Source: Exophiala sp. HKRS030
Lineage: Eukaryota > Ascomycota > Eurotiomycetes > Chaetothyriales > Herpotrichiellaceae
DNA length: 64,000 nucleotides
NCBI GenBank assembly: GCA_023897205.1
Contig: JAHWDD010000002.1
Coordinates: 3,534,001 to 3,598,000, forward strand
Direction: 5' to 3'
Shown: one piece after another, positions 34,368-44,417 of the stretch
Numbering within the stretch: position 1 is the stretch's first letter
How the letters are laid out: the number at the start of each line of letters is the position of its first letter
Position numbers and translations under genes: made by a program
Notes under the pieces: generated by a model
What the model was told of the DNA's origin: nothing
Databases searched by the model: none
What the model saw: the letters and a program-made list of their open reading frames with translations, nothing else

Positions 34368-36146
34368 ATGGCGGTATCTTCAACTCAAGGCTTTCCCAAG
34401 TTTGGTGACGGGGATGTCCTTCTGATTGTCTCGACGACTCAGTACTACAAACTCCATTCACAAGTCCTTTCGACGCACTCCCAATGGTTTGCAGACCAGA
34501 TTGCGGCAAGACCGCCTCCTCGACTCAACGCACAAGCTCGTCGGGAGAATGCAGCTTCTTATCGATTTGAATTGCAAAACATTCCAGGAGAAGAAGGACC
34601 AGGACGGTTCATTCGCATTGTACAGTCTCACCCCCATTTGCCCCCTTCCCTTGCTGTCTCTTCTGGTTTGGTTCGTCTTGGTTCTCGTAGAACTTTTGGA
34701 GCACATCCAACTGATGATTTTCTTGTACTCCAGGACGTCAACGAATCCGGCCGGTCGGCCCGGTCTTCCCTCCCTCTGGTGCCCAACTTTGAAAATGGCA
34801 AGGTGGAAAGCATGACCAACCAGTCGTGGGACTGGCTCTTTGGGGTGTTTTACAACCGGGAACCGCGCTTCGACGACGGGTCGTTGGCGTCGGTGCTCAC
34901 GTGCGTCATGGCGCTGATCGAGGTGGCGGAGTCTGTCAGCGCGATCGACCACGTGCGCGACATCGTCGACCTCGCCCTGATGCGCCAGGACCAGGTCCTG
35001 TGGACGTCGATCATGGGCAACCCGGTGGTGTGGATCGAGCTGGGCCGGCGCGTGCGGTCCCCTTCCATCTACCGCGAGGCCGCCGTGCACCTCGTCGGAC
35101 AGTGGGGGGTGATCGCGGAGGAGGACAAGGACCGGATCGGCGGTGACATCCGAGCGGTGCTGGACCGCAAGGCCGAAGAGTTGGCGCTCGCCAAGGAGGC
35201 CATCGAGATGCGCATCCTGGGCCACTACCCTCAGTTCATGATGCGGACGGCGGCCGAGAAGCCCGGTCGCCCCTCCTACAGCGGCGACATTTACATGTGG
35301 ATGAGCGTCTGTTTCTTCAGGCAGTGGTTCGCCCAGAACGTCAGCGACGACCGCACCCGCCGGGCCCCCGACGGCGGTCTCAACTTCTACAGCGCCCTCC
35401 ACGAGGGGGGCGGCGCCTACCTGACCCACCTCGACTTCAAGACCTTCCACCAGTACTTCCCGATGAGCATCAAGGCTTGCCACGTCCTGGAGGCCAACAT
35501 GGGCGTGCTCAAGGAGGACGTCAAACAGTTTGTCAGCGAACTGATGGAGGAACGTACTCACCTGAAACGTTCGGACCACGAAATCACCTGGTTGACTTGT
35601 GCCCGGGTGGAAAAGGAAGACATGCCTTGGTTTCCCGCTGCCACTTCGGGTTCAGGGTCGGCTTCCGGGGCGGCAGGCCACAACAACAAGAGAAGACGTC
35701 AAGACGAAGAGTTGAGACAATTGTATGATGTCTTGGGCCATGAGAATGACATGCTAGCAGCTACCACCGGTGGTCATGGTCATGGTCAAACACATACACC
35801 GTCAAGAAAGTCACAAAAGACCCAAAGTCCGAGAAATCATCAACGAGGAAAGAAACGTGCAAGAAGAGTCTTGGTTGATGATGTTGACGATGACGATGAT
35901 GAGGGCTATGGCGACGACGACGACATCCAGGGCATGATGAATGATGACGGCGGCGCTCATCAAGGGTTCGACTTTGACGGTGTCGCTTTGGGCGTCGCCG
36001 GGGCGGCTGGCGGTCTTGGTACTGTCGGCGGTGTCGTCGGCGGTATCGGCGGTCTGATTAGCGATGATGTCTTTGACGACGGAGACGAGAGTGGAATGTT
36101 TGTGCCAGAGGACAATATGGATTTCATTGACGAGGACAACTATTGA
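34368..36146 (+). CDS. BTB/POZ-domain protein, fungal type
   Basis: The frame is open for 592 codons from the ATG at 34368. A likely intron at 34620-34733 (GTACAG...CTCCAG, 114 bases, no in-frame stop) joins FIRI to DVNESG and leaves 554 residues. The N-terminus has the BTB core GDGDVLLIVSTTQYYKLHSQ with the helix LSTHSQWFADQI. A conserved helical middle part follows (DWLFGVFYNREPRF, VAESVSAIDHVRDIVDLAL). The C-terminus has a basic stretch KKRARRV, an Asp run and a Gly/Val-rich segment. The middle 700 bases are strongly GC-rich, which produces long antisense ORFs. Likely an adaptor for protein-protein contacts. Specific partner unknown. Confidence 0.8.
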   Translation: MAVSSTQGFPKFGDGDVLLIVSTTQYYKLHSQVLSTHSQWFADQIAARPPPRLNAQARRENAASYRFELQNIPGEEGPGRFIRIVQSHPHLPPSLAVSSGLVRLGSRRTFGAHPTDDFLVLQDVNESGRSARSSLPLVPNFENGKVESMTNQSWDWLFGVFYNREPRFDDGSLASVLTCVMALIEVAESVSAIDHVRDIVDLALMRQDQVLWTSIMGNPVVWIELGRRVRSPSIYREAAVHLVGQWGVIAEEDKDRIGGDIRAVLDRKAEELALAKEAIEMRILGHYPQFMMRTAAEKPGRPSYSGDIYMWMSVCFFRQWFAQNVSDDRTRRAPDGGLNFYSALHEGGGAYLTHLDFKTFHQYFPMSIKACHVLEANMGVLKEDVKQFVSELMEERTHLKRSDHEITWLTCARVEKEDMPWFPAATSGSGSASGAAGHNNKRRRQDEELRQLYDVLGHENDMLAATTGGHGHGQTHTPSRKSQKTQSPRNHQRGKKRARRVLVDDVDDDDDEGYGDDDDIQGMMNDDGGAHQGFDFDGVALGVAGAAGGLGTVGGVVGGIGGLISDDVFDDGDESGMFVPEDNMDFIDEDNY

Positions 36147-36988
36147 GTACCGAAGACTCAGTACCCAAGGCAACGACACGACACGACACGACACGATGCT
36201 CGAGGGTTAACATTTTTGATAATTACTCTACCAGCAACGCCCGGTTGAACTTGCTTTCCATGGCGAGACACTTACTACGACCACGAGAACGAAAATGGGT
36301 GCTTGGGAATGTCTATCCTTCCTGGTGACCGGCCAAAGACTGGGACGGGCTGAATATGACCGGGGAGAATTGCCTTCCATTTTTTTGACGACTCTATGCG
36401 TTCTTGTTGCTGCGCGGGATAGAAAGGCTGAATGATCTGGATACCGGATACTGGATTGGATTGACTTGGACTCCCGGTTTATGCTTGTTCTTGGCCTCTT
36501 TCTGCTCAAGAAGAGAGGAGAGAGAATTATGAGTCTTTTTCAGGACTGAACAATCCCACGGGAGTCGCACCGAGTATTATGTGCTAATTATGTGGCATCG
36601 TGCGTGCGACATGAATAGTGCAGATCAAACAGTCAATATCATTCGAATGCTTTCCATGTTTCGTTGAATTTTTATTTCTGGTATGTCTTTTCTTCTTTCT
36701 GTTCCGCCTCTCTTCCTTTTCCTTCTTTCGAGGGGAAGAGAGACGAATAAGCATATATACAACCCAGCAGGTAATGCAGTGTGATGATCTTGTCAAAATC
36801 CTTCTTCTGATCTTTGTAACCGCTAAAATAAAATTCCCCTGCTTAGCTCTCCCCTCTTCTCGTATGAAGTGTCTCTCTTCTTCCGAGTTCCTCCCGACAT
36901 ATCTTGGCCCCTAGGTGTGAAATTGACTCTGTCCAGGTCTCAAGCACAAGCGTAGCCATACCAATCCCATTTCAAGCGTGATGACAAC
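36147..36988. other. Convergent 3' intergenic region
   Basis: About 0.84 kb between the BTB stop and the complex I subunit stop, with a T/C-rich stretch at 36660-36730. No gene seen. Confidence 0.5.
36174..36196. repeat. CGACA pentanucleotide repeat
   Basis: Four to five perfect CGACA units just after the BTB stop codon. Confidence 0.9.
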
Positions 36989-37434
36989 TCATTTCGGATC
37001 GTCGAAACCTTCTGGTATCTTTCTAGGTCCAGTGGGCACTATAAGACAAAGAATGGTCAGCCGTCGACTCTCCAAATTCATGCCACTTGCGATATAGACT
37101 GTAGAGCTGCATATCTCTTTTTCTTTTGCAGGTCCTTGCGACCCGGTCTTTGCGTTTCCATTCACCTATCGTGCGGACGTGTCTGTACATCCTCCTCTCT
37201 CCGACACCGAGCTCTATTCTTCCAAAAGGGACAAAAACACTTACCGGGATAGGTCAGAGGAATCTTGGGAGGATCCTCGTCACCGGCCCATCTCCTCAGC
37301 GGCGGGATGACGAGGAACGAAGCCGGGCCCATTGCGCCTAACACGCAGCTCCAGAAGATGGCGGGTTTCTCGTGCATGCACCACCGCAGGTACGTGATGG
37401 GTTGACCCCAGAAGCGCTGGGGGATTCCGGACAT
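36989..37434 (-). CDS. nuo9.5: NADH:ubiquinone oxidoreductase 9.5-kDa subunit (NUXM-like)
   Basis: Accessory membrane-arm subunit of mitochondrial complex I. Exons 37434-37245 and 37038-36989 give 79 residues, the usual size. The protein starts MSGIPQRFWGQPITYLRW, has one membrane helix (AIFWSCVLGAMGPASFLVI), then RRWAGDEDPPKIPLTYP, and ends with the spliced tail VPTGPRKIPEGFDDPK, all typical of the family. The second exon codes only the last 16 residues, so the gene is easily truncated in automatic annotation. Confidence 0.92.
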
Positions 37435-38313
37435 GTTCGAGGTGTATGTTCTTTTTGCGTGTCGAGGATCTCAAAGGGAGGCAATCCGCCTCTTACTCGT
37501 TGTCGTGCTCTTGGGTTTGGGAGAGCGAGAGGTACGGAAAGGACAAGAAGCTCCGGGTGCGTCTGGTGGTTGTTCGGGCGTGGGGGAGAGATACGGCGAC
37601 CTCTTACGGGATTCAGACTTCGAGGGGACGTCAAGCTCCTTCGTCTCGTACTCCGTAAAGCTCGTCGAACGACCGCGCTACTTGAGCTATTTCGTGTACT
37701 GGGAAACTATTCTTCTTCGATCTGGTCGTCGGCTGCGGGATGGGAAACTCCAAGATCCAAGGGACGAAGGTTCAAGGTCGGAAAGACCCGCCGTAGAACT
37801 TGGCGTATATTGTACGGTAGAGTATTTCGTCAATGACTTGATCAATGTCTGGTACGAGTACAGGAGATCACCATCACAAGGGGTATCACTTCTCAGGTTC
37901 TCATGTTCTGCATCTGCATGTTCATTTCTGTCATGGACTATTCCGCTGCCCTCCGGATGATTTGGCAGATCAGCAAGCAACAGTAACATCCAGCTCTTGG
38001 GATACCTTCCAGAACCCACCCAAGTATTCCGTCTTCATGGAAATTTACCTCCGTTGATCCCAGGAGCTAGTAAGACTTTGAATCCTCTCTTGTTATCAAC
38101 CAAGATGTCCCGGTCAAGCTCTTGACAGTCCTTGTTACTCGATGACTGCTCCTGAGCCTTGCAGCCATGATTCGAGGGATCAAAGTCTGTTTTTCATCTC
38201 ACTTCTTGACCAACGAGACCCCCCTTTTGAGCTCGAGCGTCCCCTTTCCAGATCATGCTGCCATGTCCTCCCCCGTTGTGATGAACTGCCACTCCTTTTC
38301 CCTCGCCATGACT
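37435..38313. other. Intergenic upstream of the complex I subunit gene
   Basis: About 0.88 kb. Holds a TACTCCGTA 9-mer at 37649-37657. Long plus-strand frames here are unconserved. Confidence 0.45.
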
Positions 38314-38921
38314 TCAACCCTGACCTTCGATGCGGCTCCAGAACCCACAAGGGATGTTTCGATTCAAGTACCAATGCCGATCTGCCCATTTTGCCCGGAT
38401 GAAGTACGTGCGGACGTAGACGCGGTGGACGAAACGGTGAGCATCGGGGGGCGGTTGAGCGGACTGCCGTTCCTGCAGGATGGGCATCGCAAAGATGGCC
38501 TGGCCGAAGAACTGGTGGTCAGCCGTGACGAGATCGAGAAACCGTTCAACCTCGGCGTCGGTAGCCTCCCCCGTCTCGAGAAGATTGGTGTAATAGTCGA
38601 AGATCAAGTCGGCATATTCAAAAACGTCTTCGGAGTCGTCCCACATAGGTCCTGTCTTCCAAAAGGTAGGGTTCAGTTTGTTAGGGTTGTACGTGAACAT
38701 TCTGGCCATGTTGTCTTTGAGGGAAACGGTTCGATTGATGGCAGGACAAAGGAGGAGATGAGGGAAGGGACAATGTGCCAAGCGCATTTGTATAGTCTAG
38801 AAGAGAAACATCTTGTCGGCGCTCAGTAATCATCAGTCACAGTGAGCGCCAAGTTAGACTGACGCGGGCACGTACTCTTGAACTCCTCAAAGAAAGGCTG
38901 ATAAATTTGCGCTGTCTGCAT
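38314..38921 (-). CDS. Conserved fungal protein, unknown function
   Basis: The second exon (38714-38314) encodes a clearly protein-like segment: MARMFTYNPNKLNPTFWKTG, then MWDDSEDVFEYADLIFDYY, LLETGEATDAEVERFLDLV and DHQFFGQAIFAM. A short first exon 38921-38876 (MQTAQIYQPFFEEFK) joins in phase through a 161-base intron (GTACGT...AAAG), giving 148 residues. The acceptor is inferred from frame and could be wrong. The sequence is acidic and helical, with no membrane helix. No named family is recalled with confidence. Confidence 0.6.
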
Positions 38922-39154
38922 ACTCGTTACCTTGAGTTTGAAGGGAGTAAGTTTTTGTGATCGATTGTGGAAATTCAGATGACTCAAGTTCACCAAAAGT
39001 TGCAAAGGAACAAACGAACCGCAAATCTCAATCTATGCAACTAGCACATTCATAACTTCGTGATTCATTGATGACCAGGACCGATGCAATAGCAATCGCT
39101 CTGTCAAAGACACCTTCTACTCAAATTAATCCCCCAACCTCTAGTGAAATATCA

Positions 39155-40513
39155 TTACATGATATACACCTTCTTGACCTCACTCCAATCGAATATATCA
39201 CCAGTGGTGGGATCCCTCACCTCTCCTTCTTGTCCAATCACCAAATCCTTGGCACCAGCCTCTCCGCCGCCGCCGACTCCAGCCATGGCAAGCTTTCGCT
39301 GAAGCTCTTCCAGTCGTGCACGTCCATATATGCGTCCATTTGGCAAAACCACTGGATCTGATTCGACTGAACTGGTAGTATGATGGGCGTATGGGACCTC
39401 TCGAGCCAAGTCATTGAGCTCCATGCTACATATGGGGCACAAAGAGGTGTTGGTAGCTATTCGAGCGTGGCCTGGGGTTGAAGAGCTAGCTGGGTTGTAA
39501 GCACTGTGGCAAGCTGGTGTCTTAAGTGCCGACAATCCAGCAGAAAGAGCAACGTGTAAGAGTGGTTGAACTGGAAGAGATAGTAACGTATGATGGGTTT
39601 CGACAAATAGATCGGCCAGATGACGCCATCGTGAAGGGGCAAACAGTTCATGATATGCTTCAGCACTAGACTTTGGAGTCTGAGCCAGCAATCCTGCGGC
39701 TTGCATGACGGCGTCCGGCCTTGAAGAGCTGTGAGGAGTGAGATACTGCTGGGCGTGTATTGCTGCTTCCAGTCGTTTTGCCGTGGTTCCAGCTCGAACA
39801 AGTTCAATAAACTGCTGAAGCCGCAATTCGAATTCAAGATTCGTGGATTTGTGAGGCGCTGTGATGAGTTTCCTTAGAGAGTTCTTGTTCTCGTTGATCC
39901 ATCCCAAAGCCTCCTTTGTCTCCCCTCGCATCAAAGATGAGGCAATCTTGTGGCACGCAACAAAAACGCCGAGATCGATGAGATGTGAGATTTGTTTGGA
40001 TTCTGCGAGTAGAGACGCGGTCTTCCAATACCCGGTGCGAAGTAAATAGTCCACCATCAGACGGTCAAGTCTTGTGCGAGACCATTGCTCGTACTTGACG
40101 TCAACCAGTGAGGGAATCTGGTAGAGATCCTGCAGATGTCTGATACGTTTGGCCGAATGATCGTGCAGAGCTTCTTCCTCTACGTGTAACTTTTCCAGCT
40201 TACGCTTGACATTCTGCATTCTCTGAATCATGGAGTCCAGGGACGCTAGGGTCTGGTCGGGGGTCTGAGAGGAACTGAGGGCGGCATTCGCGGTGTCTTT
40301 GAGGGCCGGTAAAATGTGATCTCGCTCACGTTCTATGTAGCGTTGAGTATTTCGGAAATTTCGTTTGACGAGTTCATGAGGGAGCCGTAGGAGGGGTTGG
40401 TCCTTGGACATCTGTCAGCAAGCGAGGAGTGGTATTTGAGTGAGCAGGCAAGACATTACCAGAAGGACATGGCTGTCCGGGTTCAATTTAGTACTTGAGA
40501 GTTCGGCGGCCAT
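39155..40513 (-). CDS. gid9: GID9/FYV10-type subunit of the GID (CTLH) E3 ubiquitin ligase
   Basis: RING-like catalytic subunit of the GID complex, which in yeast marks gluconeogenic enzymes for degradation. Exons 40513-40460 and 40411-39155 give 436 residues. Order of parts: N-terminal coiled coil, LisH (DRLMVDYLLRTGYWKTASLL), CTLH (DLGVFVACHKIASSLMRGE, EALGWINENKNSLRK), CRA, then a degenerate RING with CPICSMELNDLA and the C-terminal DPTTGDIFDWSEVKKVYIM, which is diagnostic. The first exon MAAELSSTKLNPDSHVLL is separated by a 48-base intron. No missing element. Confidence 0.93.
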
Positions 40514-40908
40514 GGTGAGAGTATAGTCGGTGGAGAAGAGATGTAGTCGTACCTTTCGGACAGCAACCTACAAACTGTTGTGCCTCTTCAGCATAAAGCA
40601 TATCTTGAGGTTATAACTACTGGTTGAGGTGGAAGTGCCAGATGATCTATCTATTGGAGCCTCGACCCCAATCAAGTGATGGCATATGGAATTCCACGCG
40701 CTCCACAGTAGAGTTTCTACGGTCGGTCACAAAGTGTTCTTGAGACATCACCATAGAAAAAGCTACGGCAATGTACACGGCACCAACAATAACGCATGGA
40801 TCAGGATGCTTGTAGACATGATTAGTACCTATGAGTACGGTCTACGTGAGTCACTGTGGTCCAATTCGATATCTTAACATTTAGTGTCCAAAGTCATCAA
40901 TGTACACA
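40514..40908. other. Intergenic between Gid9 start and second PhyH stop
   Basis: About 0.4 kb. No element recognised. Confidence 0.5.
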
Positions 40909-41997
40909 TCAACCAACGAGGGAGTAGCCCAGATCTTTCCCTGTGCCCATTGCCACAAGTCTTTTCCGCATTGCCTCAGCTCGATTACCCTTTGGTCCTT
41001 CCATGGAAAATTGTGCCCTTTCGACCCAATCACCAACGCCATGCTGCAGTACCTGTCTCGCACGCTCGGGTCCATAGCCCGCCAGTCCGATCGATCCATG
41101 CAATGTCATTCTACCTAGTTCCTGAGAGGCATCGATCCCCTTATAGACCCCGCGATGCAGGATGTTGCTATCGTAGAAGACAGCATCGCCAGGCGCCAAT
41201 CTAACCAAGAGCTGATCCGGTAAGTTTGCCTCGTAAGGGGCTGCGTTCCGCTCCGTTTCGGTGCGCACACGTCGATGGCTTTCAGGCACCACTATAAGTG
41301 AGGCATCGTCGAATAGTGCAATATTGTACTGGGCATGCAGCTGCTGGCCACCGGGGCTCTTTTCCTTCAGTTGTTTCTCTTCCTCCTCAGGGGTTACATC
41401 TGGGCGAATATCGTCTCGATGCCAACACAATTCAAAGTCTTGGTTCTCGGCAGGACTGACGAGCAGATTGAAAAGCTCCATCACCAATTTCTCATCGCCT
41501 TGATGATCATCCTTCAGACCAACTAGCTCCTTGACCACTGAGAGGACTTCGTCTGAGAAATATAACTCGGCAAAAGTGTCCCTGGTTCCCATGTCGGGAT
41601 GCAAAAGGTGTTGGACTCCCCAGATGTTGTCGCCGGCCTGCCATTCGTGCCATGGCGGGTATTGTTTGGGAACTGTACGGACATATGGCCACTGTCCTCG
41701 CCTTGCACGGTCTGTGGTATATTTAGACGCTCCTTTTAGGCCAAGAAGTAGTTGAGGAGACAGTAGGTTTGGTATTTTCACAAAGCCATCGCGTCGGAGG
41801 GCGTCTAGGTATGGAGTTGATGATGTGCCGGTCATTGTCATTGGCGTACCTTTCGAGTCCGCTGGTATGCTGGGAGACGTCGAATTGCGGTGACCATGAT
41901 GCTCTGAGAGAAGGACTAGATTGACTCCAGTACCAGTTGTAGTAGAGTGTCCCCTGCCACCCCCTCTCTTCATGCGGGGAATATCTGGTTGTTCCAT
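40909..41997 (-). CDS. Second PhyH-family Fe(II)/2-oxoglutarate dioxygenase
   Basis: A single exon of 362 residues from the first in-frame ATG at 41997. A later ATG (near residue 53) may be the true start, since the first 55 residues are low-complexity. Iron ligands: His193 and Asp195 (CWHRDD) and the distal His281 (SNILHRGVY). The motif LIVVPESHRRVR replaces the usual PGSH. The segment PWHEWQAGDNIWGVQHLLHP is conserved in a fungal PhyH subgroup without known substrate. Only about 35% resemblance by eye to the PhyH enzyme at 24504, so not a recent duplicate. It is followed upstream by a tiny ferredoxin on the same strand. Confidence 0.85.
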   Translation of the reverse strand: MEQPDIPRMKRGGGRGHSTTTGTGVNLVLLSEHHGHRNSTSPSIPADSKGTPMTMTGTSSTPYLDALRRDGFVKIPNLLSPQLLLGLKGASKYTTDRARRGQWPYVRTVPKQYPPWHEWQAGDNIWGVQHLLHPDMGTRDTFAELYFSDEVLSVVKELVGLKDDHQGDEKLVMELFNLLVSPAENQDFELCWHRDDIRPDVTPEEEEKQLKEKSPGGQQLHAQYNIALFDDASLIVVPESHRRVRTETERNAAPYEANLPDQLLVRLAPGDAVFYDSNILHRGVYKGIDASQELGRMTLHGSIGLAGYGPERARQVLQHGVGDWVERAQFSMEGPKGNRAEAMRKRLVAMGTGKDLGYSLVG

Positions 41998-42114
41998 GGC
42001 ACCTTCTCTATCGAGTGTTTGATAGATAAAAAGCTCCAAGTCCTACCAAAGGATCTCGAGTGTGTTTCGTGTGCTAATCAATGGTTTTCTTTCTTGGTGG
42101 CACAAGACCCAGGC

Positions 42115-42375
42115 TCATAACTCGAGTTCAATCTCAATGCTTGCGGGTATGGAACAGCATATCAATACGCCGTCATCTCCTTCTAGACACCCTTCGATGT
42201 GCCCCTTGAGCAGTCGCACTTCGCATGTTCCACATGCACCAGATCGACAACCGAAATCTGGCTTCAGCCCTGATTTCTCTGCGAGTTGAAGAAGAGTTAA
42301 TCGCTCCTTGGAACGCCACGTCACTGTCATATCCGACTTGCGAAACGTCACTGCCGCTTCTTCGATATCAGGCAT
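42115..42375 (-). CDS. Stand-alone mini 2Fe-2S ferredoxin
   Basis: An 86-residue open frame starting at the ATG at 42375. Plant-type 2Fe-2S ligands are visible: CRSGACGTC (Cx4Cx2C) and the fourth cysteine in LICCSIP, with a shorter than usual spacer of about 21 residues. The domain usually forms the C-terminal electron-entry part of larger reductases or MOSC-type proteins, but no partner domain is encoded in frame upstream. It lies 117 bases upstream of the second PhyH gene on the same strand, and 536 bases from the divergent flavin-reductase-like gene. It might instead be the last exon of a longer gene, since a TTCAG acceptor-like site lies right before the ATG, although no upstream exon was found. 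Confidence 0.72.
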   Translation of the reverse strand: MPDIEEAAVTFRKSDMTVTWRSKERLTLLQLAEKSGLKPDFGCRSGACGTCEVRLLKGHIEGCLEGDDGVLICCSIPASIEIELEL

Positions 42376-42911
42376 GCTGAAGGACACGTTGTAATGAAAT
42401 CACTGTTTAGACGGTCTAAAGTAGTAGGAGAAAATGCGTCACAAGTCAAGACCAGCCAGTTCCAGGACTCTTAAGTAGTTCATATACATAGTGCCGGATT
42501 TCTGGCCGTTCCATTGTGCGGCGATAACCGCCTCATGCTTCCACGGATAATTCCCGAGAGACATTCCAGACTGCGGAATGTGTTGAAGGGATTCAAGTCC
42601 GGTTAAGCATAAGAGAACGCATCTCATGTTTGTTTGATTCGAAGAAGAGAATGTATGCCTCATGGTCTATCTGATCCGAAGCACGAGAAAATGCATCATT
42701 GTCTACATGCTTCACAGCAGAAATATTTTATTGCATACACCACCTTTCTTCGATTGACGCTGTTTCTCGAAGTTCATCGGTCGGCAACAGTAACGGCAGG
42801 ATTGTTCCTTCTACAGCACTAATACGGTGTGTTGCGAGGATATCGGAACGCTTCATTGCACGGTGTTGTGTTGAAGCCAACTGCAGACGAAAATGTGCAA
42901 ATTGAGCTGAA
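42376..42911. other. Divergent spacer with an unassigned minus-strand frame
   Basis: The minus frame ending at 42439 reads protein-like (GNYPWKHEAVIAAQWNG), and another one at 42997-42728 overlaps the flavin-reductase start. Neither shows a family I recognise, and they do not join in frame with the ferredoxin. The promoter of the plus-strand gene should lie here. Confidence 0.35.
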
Positions 42912-43925
42912 ATGCTCTCAAATGTCGGCTTCACCAGGCCTTCCAGATCTGTCGGGGCTGCATGGAAGTTTTCGAGAGGTACATTAAGGAGTGGCATCTC
43001 GGCTTCCCCAGCCCGTCAGCTGTCTTCCGTGACAAAGACGCACAAGCGGCGCACTCCTAGCCCATGCCGCCTAGAGACCACACGGGATGCGCCGGTTGGC
43101 CAAGTGAGGCCACCATGTTTTCCAGGAGTGAGGACGGTTACGACGAAGGCACAAGGTGAACCGGTGCCGAACGAAAGGACGACCAGCGACAGTCAAGTCG
43201 ACGAAATTGTTAAACCACCCCCACCTACCTCAGGTCAAGTCGGGAGCGCGCCATCAAACGATCTCCTGTCGAAACAAGTCAGAGCACTCATGCGTCACGT
43301 CGCGCATCCAGTCACAGTGATCACTGCTACAGATATCTCTTTTAGTCCCAAAGGAGACCCTCGATCTTGGAAAGGAGCCACAGTCTCATCTTTCAACACC
43401 GTGACACTTGATCCAGACCCGATTGTTTCGTTCAACATCAAAAAGATTTCGTCAACTTTTCAAGCCATCGAGAATTCGGGCCATTTCGCTGCTCACTTCA
43501 TGTCCGGTCTCCAACCACTATCTGTGAGAATAGCCATCAAATTCTCACGCGGCAATCATGCATCACCTTTCCACAACGTTGACGGAAAGCTAAACGAACA
43601 CGCCATAAAGCACAATGCCCATACACTCACGGGAAAGCCGCCAGTCTTGCACCACGACTCGAGAGTTGTACCGCTGCGCTTGGCTTGCGAATATATGCCC
43701 TCGAAGTTGGTACACATTGGGGACCATGTGGTTGTTTTTGGTCGGGTGACGTCGGTGGACTACCCCACGGAGATGCCTGAGCTGGTCGGTGCAAAAGGCC
43801 TCACACCGATATTGAGCTATGCAAACGGTGGGTACGGCCACAATGGCAGGTTCAATACGTACCGTAGAGTTCAGCTAGAGGGGGAGATACCAGAGACTTT
43901 ACTCGATCCGAAGACTCGTCAATAG
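42912..43925 (+). CDS. Flavin-reductase-like FMN-binding split-barrel protein, probably mitochondrial
   Basis: 337 residues in a single exon. The first about 40 residues are Arg/Ser-rich without acids (MLSNVGFTRPSRSVGAAWKF), typical of a mitochondrial presequence, and a Pro/Ser-rich linker follows. The flavin-reductase domain begins near residue 120 (RALMRHVAHPVTVITATDI), with the FMN-site motif GATVSSFNTVTLDPDPIVSF and the C-terminal HIGDHVVVFGRVTSVDY. Family members reduce FMN or bind it as a cofactor with NAD(P)H. A role as partner of the neighbouring ferredoxin and PhyH gene is only suggested by position. Confidence 0.85.
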   Translation: MLSNVGFTRPSRSVGAAWKFSRGTLRSGISASPARQLSSVTKTHKRRTPSPCRLETTRDAPVGQVRPPCFPGVRTVTTKAQGEPVPNERTTSDSQVDEIVKPPPPTSGQVGSAPSNDLLSKQVRALMRHVAHPVTVITATDISFSPKGDPRSWKGATVSSFNTVTLDPDPIVSFNIKKISSTFQAIENSGHFAAHFMSGLQPLSVRIAIKFSRGNHASPFHNVDGKLNEHAIKHNAHTLTGKPPVLHHDSRVVPLRLACEYMPSKLVHIGDHVVVFGRVTSVDYPTEMPELVGAKGLTPILSYANGGYGHNGRFNTYRRVQLEGEIPETLLDPKTRQ

Positions 43926-44417
43926 AAGTGGTGATGATGCACTCCCAAATACACCGAACCCCCGAGCAACGTTTCTCCCGTGGATGGTTTATTCAGTCCA
44001 GGTATTGGTGCTCTTAGAGACAGGCTTGGCTTTATTGCTGTCCAGCGAAGACATTTGTTAATTCACGTCTCCTTTAATATGGTCTGTTTGGTACTGGACC
44101 CGTTTGTACTATGTATACTAGCACCCTGATGTAGGTTTACGACTCAACCTGAGCAGGTGTCAATGAGCCACAGATATGATAATTGTGTCTTGGCTCAATA
44201 CGATGAGTGCATCGGTTGTTTCGAAGAATTGTCTTCGTAATGCTCCATGGCCTGATCCCTGATTGCTATACCGCACTAACCCGATTAGTCGAGAATATCA
44301 GACCAAGAATCCAAGCTTGAATCTCTCTCACCACTCGCGGATCTAGTTGGGACGCTCTTCTTTTATGACACTGTAGAAGTCACCTCCATCTGGTTACCAG
44401 TCGTGTGACTTCCCATC
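43926..44417. other. Intergenic, flavin-reductase-like / COQ6
   Basis: About 0.5 kb with the COQ6 promoter. Nothing specific seen. Confidence 0.5.

Noticed and set aside
34458..35579. 373-codon minus-strand ORF opposite the BTB gene
   Set aside because: Antisense shadow caused by the GC-rich codon use of the BTB gene. The plus-strand reading has the conserved BTB domain.
38167..38829. 220-codon plus-strand ORF
   Set aside because: Antisense shadow of the conserved minus-strand exon at 38714-38314.
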